Notes under the pieces: model-generated
Seen by the model: the letters and a program-made list of their open reading frames with translations, nothing else
What the model was told of the DNA's origin: nothing
Databases searched by the model: none
Translations under genes and position numbers: made by a program
NCBI GenBank assembly: GCA_002733205.1
Contig: NVUW01000002.1
Span: 372,001-436,000 of the forward strand
Reading direction: 5' to 3'
Source: Thalassobium sp.
GTDB taxonomy: Bacteria > Pseudomonadota > Gammaproteobacteria > Pseudomonadales > Oceanobacteraceae
Length of the DNA stretch: 64,000 nucleotides
Part shown: positions 54,569-64,000 of the stretch, piece by piece
How positions within the stretch are numbered: position 1 is the first letter of the stretch
Layout: every line of letters begins with the position of its first letter

Positions 54569-54655
54569 GGGGGGCAGATACGGATTTGTGTGTTATTTGC
54601 ACAGGTGCCAGTATCTGCCACACTGTCATTAACGCTATAAATAAGAATCAATATT

Positions 54656-54820
54656 ATGGAAAAGCAGTTGATCATCTTCTTGCTGGTGGTGGGTGTGGCG
54701 GTAGGGGGAATGGTTTATTACCACCTGAATACCGAGAACCCTTTTGATGGCGAGGCCTTTTTCGGCCCTAAAGACAGCCCGGCTGAGCCGTCTTCGCAGC
54801 CTCAGAAAAGCCGCCCCTGA
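54656..54820 (+). CDS. Small single-pass membrane protein (54 residues)
   Basis: A short frame starting ATG 54656. It has one membrane helix (LIIFLLVVGVAVGGMVYY) followed by an acidic, proline-rich tail (ENPFDGEAFFGP). It overlaps the convergent EAL gene by 19 bp. The helix-plus-polar-tail layout looks real, but the ribosome-binding site is weak and no family is recognised. Confidence 0.45.
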   Translation: MEKQLIIFLLVVGVAVGGMVYYHLNTENPFDGEAFFGPKDSPAEPSSQPQKSRP

Positions 54821-56436
54821 TTAAAGTCGGAGTTGGTTTTGAAGCCCTGTCGGGCCTGGCTGATCAATTCTTCCAACGGCAGAGGCTGGGCGTAGATGTA
54901 ACCCTGAATGCGGTCGCAGCCCAGATGCCTTATCACTTCCAGACAAGCACGGTCTTCAACCCCTTCGGCGGTGGTTTCCAGCCGCAGCTTTTTGGCCAGC
55001 TCAAGCATCGTCGTGACGATATGAGTCTGCGGGCCATGATCAGGCAACGGCGAGACAAACGCCCGGTCGAGTTTGATACCGGTGAGCGGCAGATCGCTTA
55101 AATGCGATAACGACGAGAAGCCGGTGCCGAAGTCATCCAGCACAATGTGTATCCCCACCGCTTTCAGCTGGCGCAGATTCAGTAACGAGACGCTGGCATC
55201 ACGCATCATCGCGGTTTCGGTTAATTCCAGCTCCAGATATTGTGGCGGCATGCCAATCTGGTCGAGCAGGTCGATGACCTGTTGGGCGTAGCTGGGATCG
55301 GCGACCTCCGGAAAAGAGACATTCACCGCCATCCGTAACGGCTGCTCCAGCAGCTTCTGCAATTGACACCAGGCTTTGGCGGTTTCGCGCAGCGCCCACT
55401 GTCCCAGCGCCTGAATGAGTCCGGCGTTTTCCGCTTCCTGAATAAACACCGTGGGCGGGATAACCCCTAATGTCGGATGACGCCAGCGCATCAGCGCTTC
55501 GGCACCGACCAGCGCGCCGCTGCGGCTGTCAAACTGAGGCTGATATTCGAGGTAGAACTCATCGCGCTGCAATGCCAGGTGCATCCCATCCAGCAGACTG
55601 AGGCTGGTGTCCTGCTGGCGCCATTCAAACTGCGACTCCTGCACCAGCCGTTCGCGTGCGATCTGCTGTACGCCTTCCTGCAGTACCGCGCTCAGGGCGG
55701 CAAAGTCATTGATGCACAGCGGTGAGCTGTAATACACCACCCACGGCCGTTCATCGTCATCCGGTTGCAATGGCAGCCAGTCGGCCTGTAGCTGGTAGTA
55801 GTTATCACTGATAACGATCAGTTGATCGTCGAGAATACGGCCGACAATCGCACCGGCGGGAGCACGCAGGCTGATGGTGCGTTCAAATTCCTGCTGGATG
55901 TCTTCGCGCTGCTGCCATGTGTGCGGCTCGCGGTTATTGCGCAACCAGCGGCACTGTAAAACCTGCAGGTAAAGAGCCTGCTCGTTGCCTGTCAGTTGCT
56001 GTCGCAGACTGCGGAAAAATTCATTACGTTGCAGCGGTGCCGGAATGTCGCTGCGTAATTGCAGTTGCAGAGGTTTAAAACTCTGAAAAAACCGATGACG
56101 GCTGAAATCGTTCAGCGCCAGCCAGTGCCCGGACTGAGGTAAGTATTGGCGGTGCTCGGCGGTGGATATGATCAGAAAAGGAAGTTGCACTGGCAGCTGT
56201 GAAAGCCATTGCAGATGCTGCGGAGCAATATGGTCAATTAACAGCACTACGGCCTGCCAGTGCGGACTAAAGGGCGGCTCCGTGGAGGTTGTGTGCGGAT
56301 CCATCAACAGGTAATCCGGCACAACGGCATCCTGGCTCCTGCTGTTGTTCAGCCATAGTCGCAGGTCGCCTAAGCGTTGTTCGCAAGTACTCAAAACCAA
56401 CAGGTTGAGCCTGGATTGTTGTGGTGAGAATTCCAT
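54802..56436 (-). CDS. EAL-domain c-di-GMP phosphodiesterase
   Basis: A 544-residue cytoplasmic protein without membrane helices. The C-terminal EAL domain is complete: GAEALMRW, NVSFPE, ELTETAMM, LDDFGTGFSSLSHL, IKLDRAF and TAEGVED. A preceding GGDEF-like region is degenerate (VGRILDDQLIVI). The N-terminal ~130 residues are receiver- or sensor-like but not identified. It should lower c-di-GMP, possibly opposing the cyclase at 19773-22235. Confidence 0.88.
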   Translation of the reverse strand: MEFSPQQSRLNLLVLSTCEQRLGDLRLWLNNSRSQDAVVPDYLLMDPHTTSTEPPFSPHWQAVVLLIDHIAPQHLQWLSQLPVQLPFLIISTAEHRQYLPQSGHWLALNDFSRHRFFQSFKPLQLQLRSDIPAPLQRNEFFRSLRQQLTGNEQALYLQVLQCRWLRNNREPHTWQQREDIQQEFERTISLRAPAGAIVGRILDDQLIVISDNYYQLQADWLPLQPDDDERPWVVYYSSPLCINDFAALSAVLQEGVQQIARERLVQESQFEWRQQDTSLSLLDGMHLALQRDEFYLEYQPQFDSRSGALVGAEALMRWRHPTLGVIPPTVFIQEAENAGLIQALGQWALRETAKAWCQLQKLLEQPLRMAVNVSFPEVADPSYAQQVIDLLDQIGMPPQYLELELTETAMMRDASVSLLNLRQLKAVGIHIVLDDFGTGFSSLSHLSDLPLTGIKLDRAFVSPLPDHGPQTHIVTTMLELAKKLRLETTAEGVEDRACLEVIRHLGCDRIQGYIYAQPLPLEELISQARQGFKTNSDFNQGRLF

Positions 56437-56753
56437 AAAACCCGAACTGAATTAGATCTGGTAATGTGTCTGCCCTATAGGCGACGCCCGGTTTTGTGAC
56501 GCCCCGTACCGCTGCCTGAATGGCAAAATACGACGCTATCCATAACCATTTCTTTTAATAATCAGTGTTCATATATAGGACATTTCGGGCTGCATGTCTC
56601 GTTTTGTGCAGGAAAAAATATCCTTCCCGGACAAAGACTTGCGTACCTGAATTAAGGTGTTGTCGCTGTTGAAAGGCTGTGACTGTTGTGTCGCTGCGGA
56701 TTCCAACCACCCGCTGAGCTGTTAGAATGCCCGCCCGTCAGAGAGGTAAGCCC
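56437..56753. other. Intergenic region before rep
   Basis: This 317-bp stretch holds the divergent promoters of the EAL gene and rep. A TAGAAT at 56723-56728 could be a -10 for rep, but no good -35 is visible. I see no gene or repeat. Confidence 0.5.
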
Positions 56754-58781
56754 GTGGTCGATTTAAGTCAGCTCAATCCCCGCCAGAAAGAAGCCGCCAA
56801 GTATGTGGATGGCCCGCTGCTGGTGCTGGCCGGTGCCGGGTCCGGCAAAACCTCGGTGATTACCCGTAAGATCGCTTATCTGATTGGTGTGTGTGGTATC
56901 AAGTCGTACCACATTGCCGCGGTAACCTTTACCAACAAAGCCGCGCGCGAGATGAAAGAGCGGGTGATGTCGCTGGTCGGCAAGGGCGGTGCCAAAGGCC
57001 TGACCGTTTCCACGTTCCACAACCTCGGCCTGAACATCATCCGCCATGAACTGACCACGGCGGGGTATAAAAGTGGCTTCTCGATCCTTGATCAGGATGA
57101 CTGCAAAGGCATTATCCGCGACGTGATGCACCGTGAGCACGGCGACGATGGCGATATGATCGAGCTGGTGCAAAACAGCATTTCCAACCTGAAAAACGAC
57201 CTGATCACCCCCGAGCACGCCATCAAAGTAGCGTCTACGCCACAGGATCTGCTGATTGCCCAGACCTACAGCGTGTATCAGCGCATGCTTAAAGCGTATA
57301 ACGCCGTCGATTTTGACGATCTGATCATGGTGCCGACCATACTGTTCCGCGATCATCCTGATGTACTCACGCGCTGGCAGAAAAAAATCCGCTACCTGCT
57401 GGTGGATGAGTATCAGGACACCAACACCAGCCAGTACGAGATGGTTAAGTTACTGGTTGGTCACCGTACCGGCCTTACCGTGGTAGGCGATGACGATCAG
57501 TCAATCTATGCCTGGCGGGGGGCGCGTCCGGAAAACCTGTCGCTGCTGAAGAAAGACTTCCCGACGCTGAAAATCGTTAAGCTGGAGCAGAACTATCGCT
57601 CCACCGGCCTGATCCTGAATGCCGCCAACCGGGTGATCGACAACAACCCGCACGAATTTGAAAAGAAACTGTGGTCCGATATGGGCTACGGCGACCCGAT
57701 CAAAATCCTCAAATGCCGCAATGACGACGTGGAAGCTGAGCGCATCGCCACCGAAATTGTTGAACGCCGTCTGCGCTATGGCTGCGGCTACCGCGACTTT
57801 GCCGTGCTGTATCGTGGTAATCACCAGTCGCGCAATATCGAGATGAAGCTGCAGGCGTATCAGGTGCCGTACAAAATCAGCGGCGGCCAGTCGTTTTTCG
57901 GCCGTAACGAAATCAAAGACATCATGGGTTACCTGCGACTGCTGATTAACCCGACCGATGACGCCGCGTTTCTGCGCGTGATTAACACACCGCGCCGCGA
58001 AATCGGCCCGACCACCATTGAGAAACTGGGCGAATATTCCGCCATGCGTGGCATCTCAATGATGGCGGCGACCACCGAAATGGGTCTCGAACAACAGCTG
58101 ATGCCAAAAGCGCTTGATCGTCTGCGCCGTTTTGGTCACTGGCTGGAAGGCATTACCCGCAACGCTTATACCGATGATCCGGTCGCCGCGGTGAAAGAAA
58201 TGATCAGCGATATTGATTACGAAAGTTATCTGCTGCAGAACTCAGGTACGCCGAACCAGGCCGAGCGGCGCATGAAGAACGTCTGGTTTCTGGTGGATTC
58301 GATCAGCAAAATGATCAGCAAGGCGGAAGAGCTGGGCGACGAATGCACCATCGAAGATGCCGTATCCCGGCTGATTCTGCGCGACATGATGGAACAGCAG
58401 GAAAAAGAAGACGACGCTGACCAGGTGCAGCTGATGACCCTGCACGCCTCCAAAGGTCTGGAGTTTCCGCATGTGTACATCATGGGGATGGAAGAAGAAC
58501 TGATGCCGCACCGCAACAGCATCGAGGCCGACACCATCGAAGAAGAGCGGCGCCTGATGTACGTGGGTATTACCCGCGCCAAGCGTACCCTCACCCTCAC
58601 CTATGCCGGCAAGCGCCGCCAGTTTGGTGAAGCGATGGACACCACCCATTCGCGCTTCCTCGATGAGCTGCCGGCGGACGATATCGTCTGGGAAGGCAAA
58701 ACCGAAACCTCCGCCGAAGAACAGAAACAGCGCGGCCAGGAAACCCTGTCCAGTCTGCGTAATATGCTGGCCGATTTCTGA
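56754..58781 (+). CDS. rep: ATP-dependent DNA helicase Rep
   Basis: A 675-residue UvrD/Rep-type superfamily 1A helicase. Walker A is AGAGSGKTSVI, motif II YLLVDEYQDTN, motif III VVGDDDQSIYAWRGA, and motif VI VGITRAKRTL. GTG 56754 was chosen because GAGAGGTAAG lies 5-12 bp upstream and the length then equals E. coli Rep (673); ATG 56727 would add nine residues. Rep translocates 3'-5' on DNA and clears replication forks. Confidence 0.9.
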   Translation: MVDLSQLNPRQKEAAKYVDGPLLVLAGAGSGKTSVITRKIAYLIGVCGIKSYHIAAVTFTNKAAREMKERVMSLVGKGGAKGLTVSTFHNLGLNIIRHELTTAGYKSGFSILDQDDCKGIIRDVMHREHGDDGDMIELVQNSISNLKNDLITPEHAIKVASTPQDLLIAQTYSVYQRMLKAYNAVDFDDLIMVPTILFRDHPDVLTRWQKKIRYLLVDEYQDTNTSQYEMVKLLVGHRTGLTVVGDDDQSIYAWRGARPENLSLLKKDFPTLKIVKLEQNYRSTGLILNAANRVIDNNPHEFEKKLWSDMGYGDPIKILKCRNDDVEAERIATEIVERRLRYGCGYRDFAVLYRGNHQSRNIEMKLQAYQVPYKISGGQSFFGRNEIKDIMGYLRLLINPTDDAAFLRVINTPRREIGPTTIEKLGEYSAMRGISMMAATTEMGLEQQLMPKALDRLRRFGHWLEGITRNAYTDDPVAAVKEMISDIDYESYLLQNSGTPNQAERRMKNVWFLVDSISKMISKAEELGDECTIEDAVSRLILRDMMEQQEKEDDADQVQLMTLHASKGLEFPHVYIMGMEEELMPHRNSIEADTIEEERRLMYVGITRAKRTLTLTYAGKRRQFGEAMDTTHSRFLDELPADDIVWEGKTETSAEEQKQRGQETLSSLRNMLADF

Positions 58782-58794
58782 CAGGTAAGAGCCA

Positions 58795-58828
58795 ACAAAA
58801 AACGCCCGGCAGTGCCGGGCGTTTTTGT
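58795..58828. terminator. Bidirectional Rho-independent terminator after rep
   Basis: AAACGCCCGGC and GCCGGGCGTTT pair around AGT, with A and T tracts on the two sides. It serves rep and the convergent lipoprotein gene. Confidence 0.9.
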
Positions 58829-58849
58829 TTATCTCCCTGGTCTTGTGTC

Positions 58850-61141
58850 TCAGCGGATATTCCAGACCTCACCGCTGACATCACCGCTGGCAGTGTCCAG
58901 TGCGGCTTCACTGGAGGCCTCAAGGCCCAGCGTGACCACGCTGACCTGGCGGGCATTCTGCGCAATTTTGGCGATATTCATACGCAGGTAAAGGGTGGAA
59001 CCATCGGCTTTGGTGGTTGAAGTGTTAATGACGATAGAGCCGCTGCTATCAATACTCCAACTGAAGTCGAGGTACTTCTGGCCATCGTCGCCCAGCTCAC
59101 CAAAGTAGTTACCGCTGTCATTATCGACAAAAGTGAAAATGCCGAAATCGGATGTCAGCGCTTTACCGGCCACATCGTCACTGACAAAGGCACTGGCTGA
59201 GCAGGCGGTTGCTGCACTGGCAAAGGCACTGATGAGAGCTTCTTCGGCGTCACCGCTGCTGCAAACATCCAGATCAGTGAGCAGACCGTTATCGAACGCG
59301 GCTTTGATCTCATCGCGGGCAGCATTATTGAATACCCACTCATTGTCGTTGCTGGCTCCGGCCTTGGCGACATAGCCGCGGCGAACGTAGCTTTCATGTA
59401 CGGTAAAAAACTGTACGCGGTCATAGCGGTCAAAGTCGCCCTGGGCGGCAATCAGATCCGGGATGGTAAATACCAGTATGGCTTTACCGTCTACGGTTTT
59501 CTGTACCCAGCTGCCGCTCACTTTAGCCCCCAGAGCAGCACCGCCCTCGCTGTAGCTGAACGGATAGAAATTGGCGCGGCCGCCGTTGACAAATTCCACC
59601 ATCCAGCTCTTGTCATTGCTGTATATATCGGTGCCTTTGATGTCTTCCGGCGAATCGGGATTTACCGCTGCGCTGGCAGAGATCAGCTGTGCGAGGCTGG
59701 TGGCTGCATCGCCATCAGTTTGAGAGTTACCATCGCCGGTGCGGGTGAAAACGTTGTTACACCAGATATCGGTTGGTGCCCATGGACCTTCGGTATTGGC
59801 GTCACCATCCCAGCAGGCAGAAACGCTGGCCGCGTTTTCTTTATACAGTTCGTAGTAGTCGCTGGCGCGGGTGAAGGTCAGTTTGTAGCCGGTGGCGCTG
59901 GTACCAAATTTGGCGGTAGGGTCGAGTGCGAGGGCGAAGTATTCGTCGTTGGCATAGGTCTGAATGCGTTTACCACTGAGGTTGACGGCTACGCCAGTGA
60001 TGGTTTCCTGAGCTGCGCTCAGGCCGCCACGGCTTACGACAACGCTTTCGCCACTGATGGCGATGGTTTCGTCGCTATCGGTCACACAGTTCCAGGTCCC
60101 TCCAGACAGGATGCAGTTTTGCTCACTATTGCTGCCATCACCGGATTCCTCTTCCCACAGACCATTGCCATTGTTGTATCGGAAATCGGTTATGGTCACG
60201 TTGTCGTTTTCGCCCGGAGCAACGGTGCCGTAGGCGAAACTGACCTGGCCACCGTCTTCTTCGCTTTCAAAAAAGTGCAGGCTGCCACCGCCTCCGAGCA
60301 CACCCGCGATGCTGACAGTGCTGGCGTTACGTTCGGCTTCGCGTTCCGCCAGATCGTCTTCGACTATGGCCGGATCAACCCCGGCGTCATCAACGGCGCC
60401 GGAGTCGACCAGAGTATCGGCATCAAACTCACCACTGCTGTTATCAACTGCGGTGCCAATGGTTTCCAGAGCCGCCAACACCTGGTTAACAATTAAAGCC
60501 AGTACATCTTCAAAAGAGGCCTCTGTACCGTTCAGTACCTGCGTGACGGTTTCGATATTCTGCTGCATGACGGCGCGGGTAACCTGAGCCACTTTATGTA
60601 CGCGCTCAAATTCTGTTGCATTACCGCCTCCATCGCTGCTGCCGGCTACGTAGTCGTCTTCGAGATCAACCGTCGTGCCCAGACGGGTCTGGATGCTGGC
60701 CTTGGCTTCATCCGGAGTAACGCCTTTTTCTCTGACTTCGTTCTGTACCATGGTGGTCAGTGGGCTGACAAAACCGTAGCCGGGAGGAGCCGTCAGGGTA
60801 TAAGTGCGATCGATAGCGGTGCCGGGGTTGTCTTCGTCGATGGTTTCCCCAACGATAATTTCGACCACAACAGCCGCATTAGCGATTTGTTCAGCGGTGG
60901 CATTTTCAATGGTGAAACTGCCTCCGGAGGTTGACGTGGTGGAAGGTTCGCCATCATCACAGGTCTGATTGGCATTCAGGTCGAGGCAGACTTTGGCACC
61001 AGCCAGATAACCATCGGCCACTTTGCCGGACACTGGCGTTTTACTGTCGGAACGGCTGCTGGACGAATCATTACTGCAGGCCGCGAGGCTGGCTGCAAGC
61101 AATGCGCTCAACAGTATTCCGGGTGAATTAAAACGGCTCAT
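58850..61141 (-). CDS. Large lipoprotein, unknown function
   Basis: A 763-residue lipoprotein (LLAASLAACSND, lipobox Cys about residue 22). The N-terminal VSGKVADGYLAGAKVCLDLNANQTCDDGEPS motif is common in secreted lipoproteins of marine gammaproteobacteria, with repeated beta-strand and Asp-rich segments after it. The start at 61141 (MSRFNS) is as likely as 61147. No enzyme motif was found; a calcium-binding or adhesin-like surface role is possible. Confidence 0.7.
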   Translation of the reverse strand: MSRFNSPGILLSALLAASLAACSNDSSSSRSDSKTPVSGKVADGYLAGAKVCLDLNANQTCDDGEPSTTSTSGGSFTIENATAEQIANAAVVVEIIVGETIDEDNPGTAIDRTYTLTAPPGYGFVSPLTTMVQNEVREKGVTPDEAKASIQTRLGTTVDLEDDYVAGSSDGGGNATEFERVHKVAQVTRAVMQQNIETVTQVLNGTEASFEDVLALIVNQVLAALETIGTAVDNSSGEFDADTLVDSGAVDDAGVDPAIVEDDLAEREAERNASTVSIAGVLGGGGSLHFFESEEDGGQVSFAYGTVAPGENDNVTITDFRYNNGNGLWEEESGDGSNSEQNCILSGGTWNCVTDSDETIAISGESVVVSRGGLSAAQETITGVAVNLSGKRIQTYANDEYFALALDPTAKFGTSATGYKLTFTRASDYYELYKENAASVSACWDGDANTEGPWAPTDIWCNNVFTRTGDGNSQTDGDAATSLAQLISASAAVNPDSPEDIKGTDIYSNDKSWMVEFVNGGRANFYPFSYSEGGAALGAKVSGSWVQKTVDGKAILVFTIPDLIAAQGDFDRYDRVQFFTVHESYVRRGYVAKAGASNDNEWVFNNAARDEIKAAFDNGLLTDLDVCSSGDAEEALISAFASAATACSASAFVSDDVAGKALTSDFGIFTFVDNDSGNYFGELGDDGQKYLDFSWSIDSSGSIVINTSTTKADGSTLYLRMNIAKIAQNARQVSVVTLGLEASSEAALDTASGDVSGEVWNIR

Positions 61142-61341
61142 ACTCACGCTCCTGTCGATATTTACTGAGGGTGCATTGAGTAAAGCAGACTACGAAAACC
61201 GGTTTAGAAAGATTGGTTCTAACCGCGGGAAAGCACTCTTCTGCTGTCTTTTTTAGCAATAGCGTCCTCTCTGTTCGGCGTTGGTACTCAGTGTGAAATT
61301 CGTTCTACACTCAGCACTAAGTATGAATGGCAGGACGCAAT

Positions 61342-62109
61342 ATGCAGCAGCTCTGGCGATGCAAAATACTGTGGGCAGCCCTGGCCGGGTTATTGGCGTG
61401 GCCGGTTCAGGCGCACGAGGTGATCCGCATCTGCGGCGATGCCGCTGGCTGGCCGCCGTATACCTTTGAACGGGATAACGAGGTACGCGGTTACGATGCT
61501 GATGTTCTGGCGCTCATTTTCGCGGAGGCCGGATTGGATTATGAAATTCACATGCTGCCGTGGAAGCGTTGCCTGCTGGAAGTAGAAAAAGGCCGTTATC
61601 AGATAGCCCTCAGCGCCTCGGCCAGCGCCGAACGTAAGGCGCGTTTTCTGGTCACCGAGCCCTATTATCAGGTACAGCCGGGTTATGCCTTTTCGCTCAT
61701 CCGTTTCCCCTCTTTGCCGCAGGTTCAGAGCAGCAATGATCTGAAAAATTATAATATCTGCGGGCTGCGTGGTTATGACTACAGCCGTTTTGGAATCGAA
61801 ACCCACAGGGTGATGCGTGAGGCCAATCATTATGCCCAGGCGCTGGCTCAGGTGAGGCGTGGACGCTGTGAGTTGTTTCTGACGCGGCTGGAGATTCTGC
61901 ATGGTCTGTATCGTCAGGGCGATGTGGATCTGGGAAATGATATCGTCTTTGAGCCGGTGCCCGGTGTTGCTGCAGATGATTTTGTCATGCTGATATCACG
62001 GCTCTATATGCGCGGGCCGGAGCTTAAAGCGACCCTTGATCATGGCTTTGCTGAGCTGCGCAAGCAGGGGCGGCTGCAGGAGTTGCTTAACTTTTATCTG
62101 ATTGAGTAA
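61342..62109 (+). CDS. Periplasmic amino-acid-type substrate-binding protein
   Basis: A 255-residue periplasmic protein with a signal peptide (ILWAALAGLLAWPVQAHE). The SBP family 3 layout is clear: ICGDAAGWPPYTFERD, VRGYDADVLALIFAEAGLDYEI and LPWKRCLLEVEKGRYQIALS. The usual arginine for the amino-acid carboxylate is not obvious, and there are no ABC permease genes, so the ligand and partner are unknown. ATG 61342 is preferred for its AGGA ribosome-binding site over earlier ATGs at 61323/61327. Confidence 0.82.
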   Translation: MQQLWRCKILWAALAGLLAWPVQAHEVIRICGDAAGWPPYTFERDNEVRGYDADVLALIFAEAGLDYEIHMLPWKRCLLEVEKGRYQIALSASASAERKARFLVTEPYYQVQPGYAFSLIRFPSLPQVQSSNDLKNYNICGLRGYDYSRFGIETHRVMREANHYAQALAQVRRGRCELFLTRLEILHGLYRQGDVDLGNDIVFEPVPGVAADDFVMLISRLYMRGPELKATLDHGFAELRKQGRLQELLNFYLIE

Positions 62110-62223
62110 CGGCGCAGCACCAAGACTTTCGCTACCTGACTTTTTCGCAACGATCTTTCAAAACATTCGGACTGCAATAGTTAACCCTTTGTAATACAAA
62201 AGATTTTTGATTTTTACTGGTTG

Positions 62224-62229
62224 TATAAT
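62224..62229 (+). promoter_or_regulatory. Consensus -10 box upstream of the porin gene
   Basis: TATAAT at 62224-62229 in an AT-rich region 124 bp upstream of the porin start. The -35 is only a weak match, so the box is the main evidence. Confidence 0.45.
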
Positions 62230-62352
62230 GATCAGGATTTTTGACCGAAACATTCTGTTACATATATCCAATACAACAAAGCGGACAATTCTGGAATGAT
62301 GCTGCGCTTTTTATGACCGCTTGGTCAGGTTTTAATCATCGCAGAGAATTTC

Positions 62353-63516
62353 ATGTCTAACGCTACCTTCTCCCGCGCCTTGCTGGCGACCCTGTTGATT
62401 GGCCCTCAGGCCTTTGCTGATACCCACGAAACCAACAGTCTGGAACAGCGGGTAACCGCGCTGGAAAATGTACGCCTGACCGGTGGCTTCCGTCTGAATT
62501 ACACCTACAAAGACTGGAGCGAAGCGCAGACCGAACGCGGTGGCGATTTCACCTATAACCAGATCAATCTGGGTATCGAAGCCGAGCATCAGGGCGTACG
62601 CCTGTCGAGCCAGTACCGCTGGTACGACAGCGGCAACGGTGCCATGGTGCATCATCTGTACTTTGCTACCGATGCCTCTGATAACACCGAAGTACAGGTG
62701 GGTATCACCAAAGTACCGTTTGGTATTCTGCCGTTCGAATCGCACAGCTACTGGGGTGATGCGACCCTGTATCTGGGCTTTAACGATGACTACGACAGCG
62801 GCATCAAAGTGCTGACCAAATCCGGTAACTGGGATCTGCAACTGGCTTATTTTGCCAGTGGCGATGCCGCACCAACCGATGCTCAGCGTTTCTCATTTGA
62901 TGTGGTCTCCGATGGCGATGCCGGTGTGCAGCAGAATCAGGAAACCCACCAGCTCAACCTGCGTGCGGCCTATGCCCTGAGCGAACAGGCCGAAGCCGGT
63001 GTGTCGCTGCAGTACGGCGGTCTGTATAACGAAACCACCGGCAAAATGGGTAATGCTCAGGCGGCAGCGCTGCACTACACCGCAACCTACGGTGCTTTTG
63101 GCGTACAGTCGGAAGCAATCCGCTATTCCTACAATGCTGAAAACGCCGACGGCGTCAGCGATGACACCATCCAGATGGGTGGCTTTGGTGCGCGTTACAT
63201 GGCCGCAGCGCAGGCGAATGTGTATGTCCTGAACCTGAGCTACGACCTGCCGTGGAAAGGTGGTATCGTCAATCAGGTACAGCTGTACAACGACTACAAC
63301 CTGCTGGACAAAAACAAAGAAGCCTTCCGTGATTCGCAGATCAACACCCTCGGCGTGCTGGTGGTGACCGGTAACCTGTACACCAACTTCGATGTTACCA
63401 GCGCCAAGAACGTGCCTTTCATCGGCGCCGGTGATTACACCAAAGCCTTTGCGGAAGGTGATGGCGAAAACGGTTGGCAGACCTTCTTTAACGTGCAATT
63501 TGGTTACTACTTCTGA
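62353..63516 (+). CDS. Outer-membrane porin
   Basis: A 387-residue protein with a signal peptide ending near GPQAFADTHE, a short coiled-coil segment SLEQRVTALENV and a body of regular amphipathic strands (NLGIEAEHQGVRLSSQYRWYDS; LQLAYFASGDAAPTDAQRFSF). It ends in FFNVQFGYYF, with the terminal Phe of outer-membrane barrels. It resembles trimeric porins of the Oprb/DcaP-like type. A hairpin terminator follows. Confidence 0.8.
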   Translation: MSNATFSRALLATLLIGPQAFADTHETNSLEQRVTALENVRLTGGFRLNYTYKDWSEAQTERGGDFTYNQINLGIEAEHQGVRLSSQYRWYDSGNGAMVHHLYFATDASDNTEVQVGITKVPFGILPFESHSYWGDATLYLGFNDDYDSGIKVLTKSGNWDLQLAYFASGDAAPTDAQRFSFDVVSDGDAGVQQNQETHQLNLRAAYALSEQAEAGVSLQYGGLYNETTGKMGNAQAAALHYTATYGAFGVQSEAIRYSYNAENADGVSDDTIQMGGFGARYMAAAQANVYVLNLSYDLPWKGGIVNQVQLYNDYNLLDKNKEAFRDSQINTLGVLVVTGNLYTNFDVTSAKNVPFIGAGDYTKAFAEGDGENGWQTFFNVQFGYYF

Positions 63517-63564
63517 ACGTGATGGCTGAGCGAATGCGTCAGCACTGAACAATCAGTATGAAAG

Positions 63565-63589
63565 AAGCGGGCCTGGGCCCGCTTTTTTT
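63565..63589 (+). terminator. Rho-independent terminator of the porin gene
   Basis: AAGCGGGCC and GGCCCGCTT pair with a short TG loop (or GCGGG/CCCGC with a four-base loop) followed by a T tract, 49 bp after the porin stop. Confidence 0.85.
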
Positions 63590-63781
63590 ATGGACGCAAA
63601 CCCTGATTGGCAAACCCTGCGGCCCCGGTCACTTTTTCCGGCGTTGGCAGCGTTATACTCTGGCCGGTATTTCTTTGATGATATTTGCGCAGGGCCTGAG
63701 CCAATATCATCAGGACAGCACCGGAAGCGATTGCGTATAGTCTCTTGCTGAGTCCCCAGTCAATTAACGTGAATACTTTTT

Positions 63782-64000
63782 ATGGATGAATTTACAACTC
63801 TGGCGTTTTTGCTTGCCATCGCCTTGTTGGGAGCGCTGGTTCTCGGAGTGATGGCGTTCTTCAGGGTCAGTATGCTGGAGCAGCGCATCGGGATATTGGA
63901 AGCGGCCTTGCGCCGCCTTGCGGCCGCTCGGGAGAAACCGGTGGAAGCCGGACGTGCGGAGACTGCGCCGCCATCAACAGCGGTCGATTCTGTGCAACCG
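63782..64000 (+). CDS. Membrane-anchored protein, 3' end outside window (possibly DUF2339)
   Basis: 73 residues are visible. One membrane helix (LAFLLAIALLGALVLGVMAFF) is followed by a coiled-coil segment (MLEQRIGILEAALRRLAA) and a Pro/Ala-rich linker. This head is typical of DUF2339 multi-pass proteins but also of other anchored coiled-coil proteins. No ribosome-binding site of note is visible before ATG 63782. Confidence 0.45.
   Translation, partial: MDEFTTLAFLLAIALLGALVLGVMAFFRVSMLEQRIGILEAALRRLAAAREKPVEAGRAETAPPSTAVDSVQP

Noticed and set aside
63558-63740. 60-residue frame after the porin gene
   Set aside because: It runs through the terminator and has no protein-family features.

Overview
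The window looks like chromosome of a marine gammaproteobacterium, probably of the Oceanospirillales type (Thalassolituus/Oceanobacter-like). This rests on the rsmG-parA-parB-atpIBEFHAGDC block, the proton-type F1Fo ATP synthase sequences, two cyclic-di-GMP proteins, many secreted lipoproteins with the LxAC lipobox, and a GC content of roughly 55% in the backbone. The genus is a guess from gene content and was not tested.

Backbone, left to right. Positions 1-3654 hold the end of a DUF4105 envelope protein, an extradiol (DODA-type) dioxygenase and its MFS partner. Positions 3837-6252 hold rsmG, parA and parB. A secreted M43-type metalloprotease follows, then a consensus promoter (7470-7498) and the complete atp operon (7553-14608). 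The 460 bp after atpC contain decayed duplications of the atpC 3' end and its terminator. Positions 15071-26661 hold an outer-membrane beta-barrel protein, a dienoyl-CoA isomerase with a divergent LysR regulator, a repeat-bearing lipoprotein, a histone-deacetylase-like hydrolase, a substrate-binding lipoprotein coupled to a GGDEF/EAL enzyme, and a cytochrome b561-yceI pair with its own LysR regulator and operator.

A MATE (DinF-like) transporter gene is cut in two. Its C-terminal part is at 26872-27981 and its N-terminal part at 48783-49034. The roughly 20.8 kb between them (27982-48791) is an integrative element with imperfect inverted ends and clusters of a TTTGACA-like motif. At its right end a tightly overlapping four-gene operon encodes two intact tyrosine recombinases, a recombinase-like protein that seems to lack the catalytic residues, and a small accessory protein. 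This matches my recollection of the intA-tfp-intB-srap module of the strand-biased circularizing integrative elements (SEs) of Vibrio. The cargo is a DMT permease, a three-gene unit (XRE regulator, winged-helix/coiled-coil protein, SF2 helicase) under a shared palindrome, and a metal-efflux operon (blaI-M56-czcCBA-hupE and two small envelope proteins) with a divergent MFS gene. Two near-identical BlaI-type palindromes lie in that operon. A ParD-like antitoxin sits between copies of a ~30-bp repeat.

After the element (49075-64000) the backbone resumes: a SCO copper chaperone, a small lipoprotein, a subtilase lipoprotein, comM/yifB, a 54-residue membrane protein, an EAL phosphodiesterase, the Rep helicase, a large lipoprotein, a periplasmic amino-acid-binding-like protein, a porin, and the start of a membrane-anchored protein cut by the window edge.
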